Positions 37,999 to 46,992 of a stretch of DNA of 49,153 bases are shown piece by piece. Location of the stretch: the NCBI RefSeq assembly GCF_947492455.1, contig NZ_CANLNB010000007.1, positions 1 through 49,153 of the forward strand. Reading direction: 5' to 3'. Both the position numbers and the translations under genes were made by a program. The DNA is from an uncultured Aliiroseovarius sp. GTDB lineage: Bacteria > Pseudomonadota > Alphaproteobacteria > Rhodobacterales > Rhodobacteraceae. The notes beneath the pieces were generated by a model. It made no database searches and was not told the DNA's origin. It saw nothing but the letters and a program-made list of their open reading frames with translations. Position 1 is the first letter of the stretch. Every line of letters begins with the position of its first letter.

Positions 37999-38277
37999 AT
38001 GGCACGTTCTGTATGGAAAGGCCCTTTTGTTGACGCTTACGTCCTCAAAAAGGCTGAAAAGACCCGCGAGTCGGGCAAAAACGAGGTCATCAAGATCTGG
38101 TCGCGTCGTTCGACCATTCTGCCCCAGTTCGTGGGTCTGACCTTTGGCGTCTATAACGGCCAGAAGCACGTTCCCGTGCTGGTGACCGAAGACATGATCG
38201 GCCAGAAGTTCGGTGAATACTCGCCGACCCGTACCTACTACGGTCACGCCGCTGACAAAAAAGCGAAGAGGAAATAA
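37999..38277 (+). CDS. rpsS: 30S ribosomal protein S19
   Basis: A 92-residue S19, a head protein of the small subunit that forms a complex with S13. The [13 protein letters not shown] and [20 protein letters not shown] segments are intact. It begins three bases after the rplB stop and ends three bases before rplV. Confidence 0.98.
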   Translation: MARSVWKGPFVDAYVLKKAEKTRESGKNEVIKIWSRRSTILPQFVGLTFGVYNGQKHVPVLVTEDMIGQKFGEYSPTRTYYGHAADKKAKRK

Positions 38278-38280
38278 GCC

Positions 38281-38661
38281 ATGGGTAAGGATAAGAATCC
38301 CCGCCGCGTGGCCGAGAACGAAGCAATGGCGAAAACCCGCATGCTTCGTACGTCCCCGCAGAAACTGAACCTGGTCGCGCAAATGATCCGTGGCAAGAAA
38401 GTTGATCGTGCACTGACCGATCTGACTTTCTCGAACAAGCGGATTGCTCAGGACGTGAAGAAATGCCTTCAGTCCGCGATTGCGAACGCCGAGAACAACC
38501 ACAACCTGGACGTCGATGAACTGATCGTCGCCGAGGCCTATGTGGGCAAGAACCTGACCATGAAACGCGGTCGTCCGCGCGCCCGTGGTCGTTTCGGCAA
38601 AATCATGAAGCCGTTCTCGGAGCTCACCATCAAGGTGCGTCAAATTGAGGAGCAAGCCTAA
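38281..38661 (+). CDS. rplV: 50S ribosomal protein L22
   Basis: A 126-residue L22 with the tunnel-lining hairpin ([16 protein letters not shown] region). Its stop codon shares a base with the rpsC ATG (TAATG), so L22 and S3 are translationally coupled. Confidence 0.97.
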   Translation: MGKDKNPRRVAENEAMAKTRMLRTSPQKLNLVAQMIRGKKVDRALTDLTFSNKRIAQDVKKCLQSAIANAENNHNLDVDELIVAEAYVGKNLTMKRGRPRARGRFGKIMKPFSELTIKVRQIEEQA

Positions 38662-39368
38662 TGGGTCATAAGGTAAATCCGATCGGCATGCGTCTTCAGG
38701 TCAACCGCACCTGGGATAGCCGCTGGTACGCAGACACGAAAGATTACGGTGATCTTCTTCTGGAAGACCTGAAAATTCGTGACTTCATCAAGACCGAATG
38801 CAAGCAGGCTGGTATCAGCCGTGTGATCATCGAACGTCCGCACAAAAAGTGCCGCGTGACGATCCACACTGCTCGTCCCGGTGTGATCATTGGCAAGAAA
38901 GGCGCAGACATCGAAACCCTGCGCAAGAAAATCGCCAACATCACCGACTCGGAACTGCACCTGAACATCGTCGAAGTTCGCAAGCCCGAACTGGACGCTG
39001 CCCTGGTTGCAGAATCGATCGCTCAGCAGCTGGAACGTCGTGTGTCCTTCCGTCGTGCCATGAAGCGCGGCGTGCAGAACGCCATGCGTATGGGCGCCCT
39101 GGGCATCCGTATCAACGTTGCTGGCCGTCTTGGCGGTGCTGAAATCGCGCGTACCGAATGGTATCGCGAAGGTCGTGTGCCGCTGCACACCCTGCGCGCT
39201 GACATCGACTATGCACATGCAGAAGCTATGACGCCTTACGGCATCATCGGTATCAAAACCTGGATCTTCAAAGGCGAAATCATGGAGCACGATCCTGCTG
39301 CTCGTGACCGTCGTCAAGCTGAGCTCCAGGAAGGTCCCGCGCCCCGTGGCGCCGGCGGCCGTCGCTAA
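38661..39368 (+). CDS. rpsC: 30S ribosomal protein S3
   Basis: A 235-residue S3. The KH domain (about 40-110, with [13 protein letters not shown]) and the C-terminal domain with the helicase-related Arg/Lys residues ([20 protein letters not shown]) are present. It lines the mRNA entry. rplP follows 13 bases on. Confidence 0.98.
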   Translation: MGHKVNPIGMRLQVNRTWDSRWYADTKDYGDLLLEDLKIRDFIKTECKQAGISRVIIERPHKKCRVTIHTARPGVIIGKKGADIETLRKKIANITDSELHLNIVEVRKPELDAALVAESIAQQLERRVSFRRAMKRGVQNAMRMGALGIRINVAGRLGGAEIARTEWYREGRVPLHTLRADIDYAHAEAMTPYGIIGIKTWIFKGEIMEHDPAARDRRQAELQEGPAPRGAGGRR

Positions 39369-39381
39369 GGAGATATGATCA

Positions 39382-39795
39382 ATGCTTCAGCCTAAGCGTA
39401 CAAAATTCCGCAAGATGCACAAAGGTCGGATCAAAGGTCTGGCCAAGGGTGGTTCGGATCTGAACTTCGGTTCGTATGGTCTGAAAGCTCTCGAGCCTGA
39501 GCGTGTGACTGCACGTCAGATCGAAGCTGCCCGTCGTGCCATGACGCGTCACATGAAGCGTCAGGGTCGTGTATGGATCCGCATCTTCCCGGACACCCCG
39601 GTAACCGCTAAGCCCATCGAAGTTCGTATGGGTAAAGGTAAAGGTTCCGTGGACCGTTGGACCTGCAAAGTTAAGCCGGGCCGCGTTATGTTCGAGATCG
39701 ACGGCGTCAACGACGACGTTGCTCGCGAAGCTCTGCGCCTTGCTGCCATGAAACTGCCGATCAAATCGCGCGTTGTGGTTCGTGAGGACTGGTAA
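39382..39795 (+). CDS. rplP: 50S ribosomal protein L16
   Basis: A 137-residue L16, which stabilises A-site tRNA near the peptidyl-transferase centre. The family start [16 protein letters not shown] and the GKGKGSVD loop are intact. Unlike the usual order, rpmC does not follow directly; instead there is a structured 3' region and a terminator. Confidence 0.98.
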   Translation: MLQPKRTKFRKMHKGRIKGLAKGGSDLNFGSYGLKALEPERVTARQIEAARRAMTRHMKRQGRVWIRIFPDTPVTAKPIEVRMGKGKGSVDRWTCKVKPGRVMFEIDGVNDDVAREALRLAAMKLPIKSRVVVREDW

Positions 39796-39796
39796 A

Positions 39797-39868
39797 CCTC
39801 GAATTTGCTGAAAGCAAAATCGAGGCGTGCGGTGTAGCGAATTTCCAAAGGAAACTCGCGGGCCGCAC
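39797..39868 (+). ncRNA. Two strong hairpins in the rplP 3' UTR
   Basis: Immediately after the rplP stop, CCTCGA.TTTGCT pairs with AGCAAA.TCGAGG (39797-39825). Next, an interrupted long hairpin has GTGCGG/CCGCAC outside and GCGA.TTTCC/GGAAA.TCGC inside (39827-39868). Neither has a T run, and a terminator follows. They may protect or process the operon 3' end. Confidence 0.5.
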
Positions 39869-39881
39869 CCGGTAGAAAATA

Positions 39882-39913
39882 AAAACCCCCGTCGTGAAAT
39901 CGGCGGGGGTTTT
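39882..39913. terminator. Bidirectional terminator after rplP
   Basis: A 12-pair stem AAAACCCCCGTC/GGCGGGGGTTTT (one G-U) with A- and T-runs on both sides. It lies two bases from the end of the convergent gene at 39916, which must use it too. Confidence 0.92.
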
Positions 39914-39915
39914 GT

Positions 39916-40398
39916 TTAGGTGTTAGATTTGAGGTGCTTGATAGCCATCTCGACTAATGTGGCGAGGTCAAGTAATTCTGACTGTTGCATCAAATGACAA
40001 GTGGCGCCATCAGCGTCGATAGCAGCATGGATACGACCACCTTCAGTATTGAAGATTACTATGCGCAATTCATCCACAGTTGCCTCTACCTCGGTTAGAG
40101 CAAAGCGCTCGGTGGAAATGCTCGCGCTAGCCATTTGTTCAAGTGAGGCGACCAACATTTCCGCATTCTCAATTGGTACTGTGGCAATACCGTTTGGTGC
40201 ATACTCATCATCAGGCACAACCTCGAACCGAACGCCGTGAAACGCCACATCTTTTGCTGGAATCAATGCCTCAAAGGCCGACACTGAGACGGATCCATTG
40301 CCGCTAATCACCCCGATTGGCATGAAGCCTTTGACAATTGGTTGAGCCGGTTCCCTGTCACTGGAGTCGATATCTGCAAAAGCTTTGGCAAGTTTCAT
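39916..40398 (-). CDS. Hypothetical protein, 160 residues
   Basis: A soluble-looking, acidic protein of 160 residues (MKLAKAFADIDSSDRE...) with no signal peptide, no membrane helix and no motif I recognise. It has two half-like regions rich in Ile/Val/Ala strands. The TTGATTTCCTTTGG context downstream of its ATG on the plus strand corresponds to a CCAAAGGAAATC Shine-Dalgarno stretch. Base composition is AT-richer than the ribosomal genes nearby. It shares the bidirectional rplP terminator. Confidence 0.65.
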   Translation of the reverse strand: MKLAKAFADIDSSDREPAQPIVKGFMPIGVISGNGSVSVSAFEALIPAKDVAFHGVRFEVVPDDEYAPNGIATVPIENAEMLVASLEQMASASISTERFALTEVEATVDELRIVIFNTEGGRIHAAIDADGATCHLMQQSELLDLATLVEMAIKHLKSNT

Positions 40399-40579
40399 TG
40401 TTGATTTCCTTTGGACTAGATGATTTGAGAATCTTTTCCACTTTTAGGGGTTTTTGAAATCGAAGAAAATGGAGAGGATAGGGCGGTTTTGGTGAACGCC
40501 AAAGCGAAGCTATCGGGAAAATACCTGTTCGTCTAATTTGATGTTGAAACGTCAGCTCCACCCAGGGTCGGGCGTGGCC

Positions 40580-41161
40580 CTAAACCCCAATCCCCAAAAC
40601 CCCAATCGCCTCTTCCAACTGGGTCTCTTCATAGCCGAAATGCGACTGCACCACGATTTCCAACTGCCGGAACACCGCGCGGGCCTCGTTGAACTTGTCG
40701 GCGTCCACCTCGAACATCAGCGCCATTGCGGCGCGTTCCAGTCGGACCAGCAGCTCGTGCACGACTTTGTGCTCTTCCATCAGTCGGTCGATCACGGCGC
40801 GCAGGGCGTCGTTGCCTTTCCCGGTCAGTTGCGGGAACAGGCTGTATTCCTCGGCGTCGTGGTGAAAATTCAGCACCTTGCATTCCCGCCCGCACAGCGA
40901 CCCGAACTGCCGGACGTTCTGCGCAAACTCGGCCGACATCACGGCGTCGGACAGGTCTTGGCCCGAGGCCTCGCCCGCTTCGATCCGATCCAGCACGATT
41001 CCGATCCGGCCCACATCGTTCAGATGCATCCGGTGGATTGCCGCCAGCCGCCGCCCCATGCGCCGATCCGCGTCCGTGGCCTCGGGCATTGTGGGCATGG
41101 TCGGGCGGGTGCCGTAGTCGACCGTCAGGTCGGAAAGGGGAGTGTTGTGAAGTGTGCTCAT
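40580..41161 (-). CDS. Hemerythrin-like HHE-domain protein
   Basis: A 193-residue protein, counted from the ATG at 41161; the frame extends 19 codons upstream, but those look non-coding. It has the pattern of a four-helix hemerythrin bundle: His43/His46, His100/His101 with Glu105 (FHHDAEEYSLFP), His131/His135 (EEHKVVHELL), and His174 with Glu178 (HFGYEET). Such proteins bind O2, NO or iron through a non-heme diiron site and serve in sensing, storage or repair. It follows the gene at 41219 on the same strand by 57 bases, so they are probably co-transcribed. Confidence 0.85.
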   Translation of the reverse strand: MSTLHNTPLSDLTVDYGTRPTMPTMPEATDADRRMGRRLAAIHRMHLNDVGRIGIVLDRIEAGEASGQDLSDAVMSAEFAQNVRQFGSLCGRECKVLNFHHDAEEYSLFPQLTGKGNDALRAVIDRLMEEHKVVHELLVRLERAAMALMFEVDADKFNEARAVFRQLEIVVQSHFGYEETQLEEAIGVLGIGV

Positions 41162-41218
41162 GGTGTCCTCGGGCGCGGCGCAATGCAGAGCAGATAGGTG
41201 TCGCGCCGAGGATTGCAA

Positions 41219-41557
41219 CTAGCGCAGAAGCTCGTCCATCAGGCCGATGATCTCGAGAATCTGGAAGGTGGTGGGGTCCGCGCGATAGATCATTTCGCCC
41301 ACGCGGTAATAGCTGTACTGCGGATCCAGCCGATAGCGGTCGTAATCCGTGATGCGGCGATAGTCGTAATTATGTACGTAGTCGCCCTCTTTCGGTTTCG
41401 CCAATCCGGGCGGGACGCAGGGCGGGTTCTTCTTGGCCAGGCCCGGCGGGCAGCCACCGTTTCCGACGCCATTGCCTTTCCCATTCCCGGCGAAAGAGGC
41501 ACCTGCCATCAGGGGCAGAAGCGATAGGATCAGGGCGGCTTTCAGGGGTGCTTTCAT
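41219..41557 (-). CDS. Small secreted protein with CPPGLAKK-type repeats
   Basis: A 112-residue exported protein, start chosen at ATG 41557 (another ATG lies five codons upstream). A signal peptide ends near AGASFA. The mature N-terminus is Gly/Asn-rich and has two copies of a CPPGLAKK/CVPPGLAK motif, followed by a Tyr/Arg-rich segment (DYRRITDYDRYRLDPQYSYYRVG). I recall this layout from periplasmic proteins of unknown function in alphaproteobacteria, some annotated as RcnB-like. It lies upstream of the hemerythrin gene, suggesting a common transcript. Confidence 0.7.
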   Translation of the reverse strand: MKAPLKAALILSLLPLMAGASFAGNGKGNGVGNGGCPPGLAKKNPPCVPPGLAKPKEGDYVHNYDYRRITDYDRYRLDPQYSYYRVGEMIYRADPTTFQILEIIGLMDELLR

Positions 41558-41677
41558 GGTCGTTCTCATCATGCAGATTGTATCGCGTGTTGAGCATGAT
41601 GCTATCCGCGTGGCCAGTGTTATCCAATATCACCGGGATCCGGCGCGGGGATTTGCCGATTTCTAAGGGCTAAAAGC

Positions 41678-41703
41678 AAAACCGCGCCGAGTGGGCGCGG
41701 TTT
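41678..41703 (-). terminator. Terminator of the 2OG-Fe(II) oxygenase gene
   Basis: A ten-pair stem AAACCGCGCC/GGCGCGGTTT with a GAGTG loop; on the minus strand it is followed by a T-rich stretch. It lies 18 bases after the oxygenase stop. Confidence 0.85.
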
Positions 41704-41720
41704 GTGGTTTCTCGCAGGGG

Positions 41721-42344
41721 TCACTCACCCCATTTGTAATTAAAGCTCACCGACAGGCGCTCTTCCTCGCCGGTGTTCTGCATCACCTCGTGGCGCAGCC
41801 AGCTTTCCCACAGCAGCACGTCCCCTTCGGCCGGGCGCTTGGTGATGAAGCTTTGCAGTTCTTCACGGGCGTTCTTGCGGCGGGGCGGGGCGGCCATCAT
41901 GCGGGCGTGGCGCGGGTCTTCGTACCGTAGCGCGCCGGCGCCTTCGGGCAGGGCCAGATAGGTGGTGCCAGAGATGACCGAATGCGGGTGGATATGCGCC
42001 GAGTGATAGCCACCGGGCGGCAGGATATTGATCCAGATGTCTTCAAGCTCCAGCTTGCGATCATCCAGATTGAACTCCAGATCCTCGGCAAAGGCGGCGA
42101 CGTGCTTGTCCAGACTGTCGACCAGATCCTTGAAGATTGGGAAACGCCAGGGCAGGTCGGTCAGGGACGCGTAAGAGGTGTAGCCGGGATACCCCTCGGC
42201 CTCGCACCATTCCTGCCCCGCCTCGTCATCCTCGGCGATGGAATAGCAGCTGTCATAAAGCTCGTCCTGGCTGACCTTGGGGTCAAACTCGGACAGTTGA
42301 GCATGGTAAAGGCGGGTCACGAAGAGGGAAGAGATATTGGCCAT
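41721..42344 (-). CDS. 2OG-Fe(II) oxygenase family protein (TIGR02466-like)
   Basis: A 207-residue protein counted from ATG 42344, where the family N-terminus (MANISSLFVTRLYHAQL) begins; 36 further in-frame codons upstream look non-coding. The double-stranded beta-helix core has GGYHSAHIHPHSVISGTTYL (candidate iron ligands His117/His119/His121), the distal His185 (SWLRHEV) and Arg196 (ERLSVSFNY) for 2-oxoglutarate binding. The substrate is unknown. It is the most upstream minus-strand gene of the rplP-rpmC insertion. Confidence 0.82.
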   Translation of the reverse strand: MANISSLFVTRLYHAQLSEFDPKVSQDELYDSCYSIAEDDEAGQEWCEAEGYPGYTSYASLTDLPWRFPIFKDLVDSLDKHVAAFAEDLEFNLDDRKLELEDIWINILPPGGYHSAHIHPHSVISGTTYLALPEGAGALRYEDPRHARMMAAPPRRKNAREELQSFITKRPAEGDVLLWESWLRHEVMQNTGEEERLSVSFNYKWGE

Positions 42345-42486
42345 GGGGCAGGGATAGCGGATTCGCGTGGGAAGGGCGAGGGGGGCTGAGTTTTGCGAGG
42401 CCTTATAAATTGATTGGGGTTGTGAAGGCTGTTCGTCGTTGGTATTTCTCATTCAGATGCAACCAAAGATTTAAAGGCGTGTTGAT

Positions 42487-43296
42487 TTGAAACCATTTGC
42501 ATCGGCAACACTGTTGTTTTTTGTTGGATTGGTGCTTTTAGGAGCGGGTGCGGAAAACACTGGGGCGATGTTTATGATCGGTAGTCCTGTATGGGGTTTG
42601 CTCTATCATGATCGTCTTAGTGAGCGGGAAGCCACAAAAAAGCAAAAGCGAAAAAGATGGAAAGATAAAATAGTAGCTGAACGCAGACTCGAAGAGCTTA
42701 AGCTGCTGGAAGGACTAGAGCGGCATATTCATGTGCTGCAGCGTAAGCTTGCTCAATCCAGACAAGAAAACGACTATGGTTTCGTAGTTGCAGACAAAAC
42801 GGATGAGATTCTTGAAGAGTTTTTTCGAAGCTGCCATCTGAACCATGATCTTGTAAGTTTTTCCGCAGCGCGAGAAATTGCGTTGGAAGCCGTTGAAGCC
42901 CATAAGGCTAAACAAAACCGCGCTGGTTTCGACCCTACGTCCTTTCCGCATGACGGACATGAGTTTGAACATTGGGTGGCTGCTGAGCTTGGGAAACTCG
43001 GGTGGAAAGCTAATGTAACAGTTGGATCAGGGGATCAGGGAATTGACGTTATTGCTGAGCGTTCGAAGAAACGACTTGGAATTCAGTGCAAACGTTCATC
43101 GAGGCCAATAGGCAATTCTGCCGTACAGGAAGCTTACTCAGGGAAGGCATACTATAGCTTGGATGCAGTTTGTGTCTTGTCCAATCAGACATATACAAAT
43201 AGCGCAAAGACAATTGCAGACCAAACAGGTGTGTGCTTGGTATCACAATATGATATCCCCGCGTTGCACAGTTTGGTTTTTGGCGCGCGAAAATAG
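42487..43296 (+). CDS. Membrane-anchored Mrr-type restriction endonuclease-like protein
   Basis: A 269-residue protein, start TTG at 42487 with AAAGG about nine bases upstream. One or two hydrophobic helices (about 7-22 and 26-40) anchor the N-terminus. A basic coiled-coil region (about 44-95) follows, then a PD-(D/E)xK domain of the Mrr_cat type (about 155-265), with HEFEHWVAAEL, Asp187 in GDQGIDV and Gln200/Lys202 in GIQCK. The full catalytic set suggests an active nuclease. Stand-alone Mrr enzymes cut methylated DNA; membrane-anchored versions are reported in predicted defence repertoires, but the role is unproven. Its AT-richer codon use contrasts with neighbouring ribosomal genes and suggests acquisition. 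Confidence 0.8.
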   Translation: MKPFASATLLFFVGLVLLGAGAENTGAMFMIGSPVWGLLYHDRLSEREATKKQKRKRWKDKIVAERRLEELKLLEGLERHIHVLQRKLAQSRQENDYGFVVADKTDEILEEFFRSCHLNHDLVSFSAAREIALEAVEAHKAKQNRAGFDPTSFPHDGHEFEHWVAAELGKLGWKANVTVGSGDQGIDVIAERSKKRLGIQCKRSSRPIGNSAVQEAYSGKAYYSLDAVCVLSNQTYTNSAKTIADQTGVCLVSQYDIPALHSLVFGARK

Positions 43297-43308
43297 CCAA
43301 ACTTTCCC

Positions 43309-43337
43309 TTGCCCCCACCCCCTAATCCCCCTATAGA
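43309..43337 (+). promoter_or_regulatory. Promoter of the rpmC-rpmD (spc) block
   Basis: TTGCCC (43309-43314) and TATAGA (43332-43337) are exactly 17 bases apart, about 120 bases before rpmC and just after the inserted nuclease gene. It lets the spc block be expressed independently of rplP. Confidence 0.7.
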
Positions 43338-43457
43338 CGCACATCTCGCGGATTCCCGGCAACGGGATTCGTGTGTATTGCATATAACCCACCAGACATA
43401 GGGTGACCTTCCGCTAAGACGGGAAGAGCTCTCTGGTGCAAGGAAAGGAAAAGGCGA

Positions 43458-43658
43458 ATGAACGCCAAGGAACTGCGTGATCAGTCTCCTGACCAGCTGC
43501 GTGAAAAGCTGGCAGAGCTGAAAAAGGAAAGCTTCAACCTGCGTTTTCAGCAGGCCACCGGCGCCCTCGAAAACACTGCTCAGATGCGCAAAGTACGCCG
43601 CGACGCCGCGCGCGTAAAAACCATCCTGAGCGAACAAGCCAAAGCTGCGGCTGAGTAA
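43458..43658 (+). CDS. rpmC: 50S ribosomal protein L29
   Basis: A 66-residue L29 with the family start [18 protein letters not shown], two helices forming a coiled hairpin. It binds near the tunnel exit next to L23. It heads its own transcription block here. Confidence 0.97.
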   Translation: MNAKELRDQSPDQLREKLAELKKESFNLRFQQATGALENTAQMRKVRRDAARVKTILSEQAKAAAE

Positions 43659-43673
43659 GAGGAGCCCACGAGT

Positions 43674-43904
43674 ATGCCCAAACGTATCCTGAATGGTGTT
43701 GTAACCAGCGCCGCAAACGAGCAAACCGTGACTGTTTCGGTTGAACGCCGCTTCAAGCACCCGCTGCTTCAGAAAACCGTTCGTAAGTCGAAGAAATATC
43801 GCGCTCACGACGAAAAGAATGCCTACAAGGCAGGCGATAAGGTTCGCATCATCGAATGTGCACCGAAGTCGAAAACCAAGCGTTGGGAAGTTCTGGAAGG
43901 CTAA
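43674..43904 (+). CDS. rpsQ: 30S ribosomal protein S17
   Basis: A 76-residue S17, a primary 16S rRNA binder with an OB fold. The start [12 protein letters not shown] and the [20 protein letters not shown] segment are typical. An 88-base gap with hairpins precedes rplN. Confidence 0.97.
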   Translation: MPKRILNGVVTSAANEQTVTVSVERRFKHPLLQKTVRKSKKYRAHDEKNAYKAGDKVRIIECAPKSKTKRWEVLEG

Positions 43905-43992
43905 GTTCTACTTACCTTCCCGGACGACTTAACAAGTCGAAACCCTGGGGGTTCCGCCATGCATCGGCGCCCCAAAGGTCGGGAGAAACCAC
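43905..43992 (+). promoter_or_regulatory. Structured gap before rplN
   Basis: The 88-base gap holds GACTT/AAGTC and a larger hairpin in which GGGG and CGCC pair with GGCG and CCCC (about 43946-43974), followed by GGGAG before the rplN ATG. It may be a translational control or processing site; no function is known to me. Confidence 0.35.
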
Positions 43993-44361
43993 ATGATCCA
44001 GATGCAAACCAATCTGGATGTAGCTGACAACAGCGGCGCTCGCCGTGTTCAGTGCATCAAGGTTCTGGGTGGTTCCAAGCGTAAATACGCATCCGTTGGC
44101 GACATCATTGTTGTCTCGGTTAAGGAAGCCATCCCGCGCGGTCGCGTAAAGAAAGGTGACGTCCGTAAGGCCGTCGTCGTTCGCACCGCCAAAGAGGTCC
44201 GTCGTGACGACGGCACCGCAATCCGTTTTGACCGCAACGCTGCTGTCATCCTGAACAACAACAACGAGCCCGTGGGCACCCGTATCTTCGGACCGGTTGT
44301 TCGCGAACTGCGCGCGAAGAACTTCATGAAGATCATCTCGCTGGCTCCGGAGGTGCTGTAA
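43993..44361 (+). CDS. rplN: 50S ribosomal protein L14
   Basis: A 122-residue L14 with the start [18 protein letters not shown] and the segment [14 protein letters not shown]. It forms an intersubunit bridge with 16S helix 14. rplX starts one base after its stop. Confidence 0.98.
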   Translation: MIQMQTNLDVADNSGARRVQCIKVLGGSKRKYASVGDIIVVSVKEAIPRGRVKKGDVRKAVVVRTAKEVRRDDGTAIRFDRNAAVILNNNNEPVGTRIFGPVVRELRAKNFMKIISLAPEVL

Positions 44362-44362
44362 G

Positions 44363-44668
44363 ATGGCTGCTAAGTTGAGAAAAGGCGACAAGGTTGTCGT
44401 TCTGGCCGGCAAAGACAAGGGCAAGCAAGGTGAGATCACCTCGGTTGACCCGAAAGCTGGCAAAGCCGTTGTTGACGGCGTGAACATCGCAATCCGCCAC
44501 ACCCGTCAGAGCCAGAACAGCCAAGGTGGCCGCATCCCGCAAGCGATGCCGATCCAGCTGTCGAACCTGGCCCTTCTGGACAAGAACGGCAAAGCAACGC
44601 GCGTTGGCTTCCGCGAGGAAGACGGCAAGAAAGTGCGTTTCGCCAAAACCACCGGGGAGACTGTCTGA
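44363..44668 (+). CDS. rplX: 50S ribosomal protein L24
   Basis: A 101-residue L24 with a KOW motif ([19 protein letters not shown], about 7-25). It is an assembly initiator of the large subunit. Its TGA stop shares a base with the rplE ATG. Confidence 0.97.
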   Translation: MAAKLRKGDKVVVLAGKDKGKQGEITSVDPKAGKAVVDGVNIAIRHTRQSQNSQGGRIPQAMPIQLSNLALLDKNGKATRVGFREEDGKKVRFAKTTGETV

Positions 44669-45231
44669 TGCTGGATACCGCAAACTACACCCCCCGTCTG
44701 AAGACCGTATATCAGGACAGCATCCGTGCCGCCCTGAAAGAGGAATTCGGCTATAAGAACGACATGCAGATCCCGCGTCTGGACAAAATCGTTCTGAACA
44801 TTGGTTGTGGCGCTGAAGCTGTTCGCGACTCGAAAAAAGCCAAGTCGGCAATCGAAGATCTGACCAAAATCGCCGGCCAGCAGGCCGTTGGTACGAAAGC
44901 GCGCAAGTCGCACGCTCCGTTCCGTCTGCGTGAAGGTATGATCATCGGCGCAAAGGTGACCCTGCGCGGCGACCGGATGTATGAATTCCTGGACCGCCTG
45001 ATCACCATCGCGATGCCCCGTATCCGCGACTTCCGCGGCGTATCGGGTACCTCGTTCGACGGTCGTGGCAACTATGCCACCGGCCTGAAAGAGCACATCG
45101 TGTTCCCGGAAATCGACTTTGATAAAGTTGATGAAACCTGGGGCATGGACATCGTGATTGCCACCACCGCTGAAACCGACGCGGAAGCAAAGAGCCTGTT
45201 GAAGCACTTCAACATGCCCTTCAACAGCTGA
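44668..45231 (+). CDS. rplE: 50S ribosomal protein L5
   Basis: A 187-residue L5, the 5S rRNA binder. It contains [12 protein letters not shown] and the segment [12 protein letters not shown] in the form [19 protein letters not shown]. It is coupled to rplX by a one-base overlap. Confidence 0.98.
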   Translation: MLDTANYTPRLKTVYQDSIRAALKEEFGYKNDMQIPRLDKIVLNIGCGAEAVRDSKKAKSAIEDLTKIAGQQAVGTKARKSHAPFRLREGMIIGAKVTLRGDRMYEFLDRLITIAMPRIRDFRGVSGTSFDGRGNYATGLKEHIVFPEIDFDKVDETWGMDIVIATTAETDAEAKSLLKHFNMPFNS

Positions 45232-45250
45232 TCCGCGGGAAGGAAAAGAC

Positions 45251-45556
45251 ATGGCTAAAAAAGCAATGATCGAACGCGAGAAGAAGCGCGAAAAGCTGGT
45301 GGCAAAATATGCTGCTAAGCGTGCTGCGCTGAAAGAGATCGCAAACGACGAAAGCAAGTCGATGGAAGAGCGTTTCAAAGCGCGCCTGAAACTTGCAAAA
45401 CTGCCGCGCAACTCGTCGGCCACCCGCTTGCACAACCGCTGCCAGCTGACCGGTCGTCCTCACGCTTACTATCGTAAGCTGAAAGTTTCGCGTATCGCGC
45501 TGCGGGAACTTGGCTCTGCTGGCCAGATCCCCGGCATGGTGAAATCGAGCTGGTAA
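45251..45556 (+). CDS. rpsN: 30S ribosomal protein S14 (zinc-free long form)
   Basis: A 101-residue S14 of the long class, lacking the CxxC zinc motifs of the short form. The C-terminal core [21 protein letters not shown] is typical. AAGGA precedes the ATG. Confidence 0.97.
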   Translation: MAKKAMIEREKKREKLVAKYAAKRAALKEIANDESKSMEERFKARLKLAKLPRNSSATRLHNRCQLTGRPHAYYRKLKVSRIALRELGSAGQIPGMVKSSW

Positions 45557-45568
45557 GGGAGAGAAGAT

Positions 45569-45961
45569 ATGAACGATCCTATCGGCGATATGCTCACCCG
45601 TATCCGCAACGCTCACATGCGTGGCAAGTCGACCGTTTCGACCCCTGCGTCGAAACTGCGCGGCTGGGTTCTGGATGTACTGGCTGACGAAGGCTACATC
45701 CGCGGCTACGAAAAAGGCACTGACGAGCGTGGCCACGCCACCCTTGAAATCAGCCTGAAATACTATGACGGTGCGCCCGTTATCCGCGAACTGAAGCGGG
45801 TTTCGAAGCCGGGCCGTCGCGTCTACATGGGTTCGAAAGACATCCCGCAGGTCCGTCAGGGTCTGGGTGTGTCGATCGTTTCGACCCCGAAAGGCGTCAT
45901 GTCCGATGCAAACGCTCGCAACCAGAATGTTGGTGGCGAAGTGCTTTGCACCGTCTTCTAA
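45569..45961 (+). CDS. rpsH: 30S ribosomal protein S8
   Basis: A 130-residue S8 with start [17 protein letters not shown] and C-terminal [14 protein letters not shown]. In E. coli S8 represses the spc operon by binding near rplE; no such site was identified by eye here. Confidence 0.98.
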   Translation: MNDPIGDMLTRIRNAHMRGKSTVSTPASKLRGWVLDVLADEGYIRGYEKGTDERGHATLEISLKYYDGAPVIRELKRVSKPGRRVYMGSKDIPQVRQGLGVSIVSTPKGVMSDANARNQNVGGEVLCTVF

Positions 45962-45971
45962 GGAGGTCTCT

Positions 45972-46505
45972 ATGTCTCGTATTGGTAAACGACCGGTCGA
46001 GCTGCCCTCTGGCGTAACTGCCAGCCTGTCGGGCCAGACCGTAGAAGTGAAGGGTCCCAAGGGCACCCGCACTTTCACCGCCACGGATGACGTGACCATC
46101 ACCGTTGAAGACAATGCTGTGTCGGTTGAACCGCGCGGCAAGTCGAAGCGTGCACGTCAGCAGTGGGGCATGAGCCGCACTATGGTTTCCAACATGGTAA
46201 CCGGTGTAACCGAAGGCTTCAAAAAAGAGCTGGAAATCAACGGTGTTGGTTATCGTGCTCAGATGCAGGGCAACACCCTGAAGCTGAACCTTGGTTACTC
46301 GCACGACGTTGACTACGTCGCTCCGGAGGGCGTCACCGTGACCGCTCCGAAGCCGACCGTCATCATCGTTGAAGGCATCGACCAACAACTCGTCGGCCAA
46401 GCCGCGGCCAACATCCGCGAATGGCGTAAGCCCGAGCCCTACAAAGGCAAAGGCATCAAATACAAAGACGAGTATATCTTCCGCAAGGAAGGTAAGAAGA
46501 AGTAA
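45972..46505 (+). CDS. rplF: 50S ribosomal protein L6
   Basis: A 177-residue L6 from ATG 45972, fixed by a consensus AGGAGG six bases upstream and the family start [15 protein letters not shown]; the frame opens 35 codons earlier inside rpsH. The C-terminal [19 protein letters not shown] is typical. It lies near the sarcin-ricin loop. Confidence 0.98.
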   Translation: MSRIGKRPVELPSGVTASLSGQTVEVKGPKGTRTFTATDDVTITVEDNAVSVEPRGKSKRARQQWGMSRTMVSNMVTGVTEGFKKELEINGVGYRAQMQGNTLKLNLGYSHDVDYVAPEGVTVTAPKPTVIIVEGIDQQLVGQAAANIREWRKPEPYKGKGIKYKDEYIFRKEGKKK

Positions 46506-46517
46506 AGGACCAGACAG

Positions 46518-46877
46518 ATGGCAAACAGCAAACGGACCCTGTTCCTCAAGCGCCGCCTGCGCGTCCGGAACAAACTTCGCAAGCACAATGTCGGCAAGCT
46601 GCGCCTTTCGGTGCACCGCTCGTCGAAAAACATCAGTGTTCAGATCATCGACGACGTTCAAGGGACCACCCTTGCTTCGGCTTCGTCGCTGGAAAAAGCA
46701 CTGGGCGTTGTGGGCAAGAACAACGTGGAGGCCGCTTCGAAAGTGGGCGCCGCGATTGCCGAGCGTGCGAAAAAAGCCGGGATCGAAGAATGCTACTTCG
46801 ATCGTGGCGGCTTCCTGTTCCACGGCAAAGTCAAGGCTCTGGCCGACGCTGCCCGTGAAGGTGGCCTGAAGTTCTAA
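46518..46877 (+). CDS. rplR: 50S ribosomal protein L18
   Basis: A 119-residue L18, binder of 5S rRNA with L5. The start [20 protein letters not shown] and the [24 protein letters not shown] end are typical. A 115-base structured gap separates it from rpsE. Confidence 0.97.
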   Translation: MANSKRTLFLKRRLRVRNKLRKHNVGKLRLSVHRSSKNISVQIIDDVQGTTLASASSLEKALGVVGKNNVEAASKVGAAIAERAKKAGIEECYFDRGGFLFHGKVKALADAAREGGLKF

Positions 46878-46887
46878 GAACTTTGAG

Positions 46888-46915
46888 AGGGGCAGTGGTG
46901 ATCCGCTGCCCCTCC
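46888..46915 (+). promoter_or_regulatory. Strong hairpin between rplR and rpsE
   Basis: A 12-pair stem GAGGGGCAGTGG/CCGCTGCCCCTC (one G-U) with a TGAT tetraloop, 11 bases after rplR. No T run follows, so it is more likely an RNA processing or stability element than a terminator. A small GGCG/CGCC hairpin follows near 46961-46973. Confidence 0.5.
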
Positions 46916-46992
46916 GATGATCCGGGGATGCAGTCGCATTCACTGGGATTGAGTTAAACGGCGCAAGACGCCGCCTATGAAAGGATGTTCTG

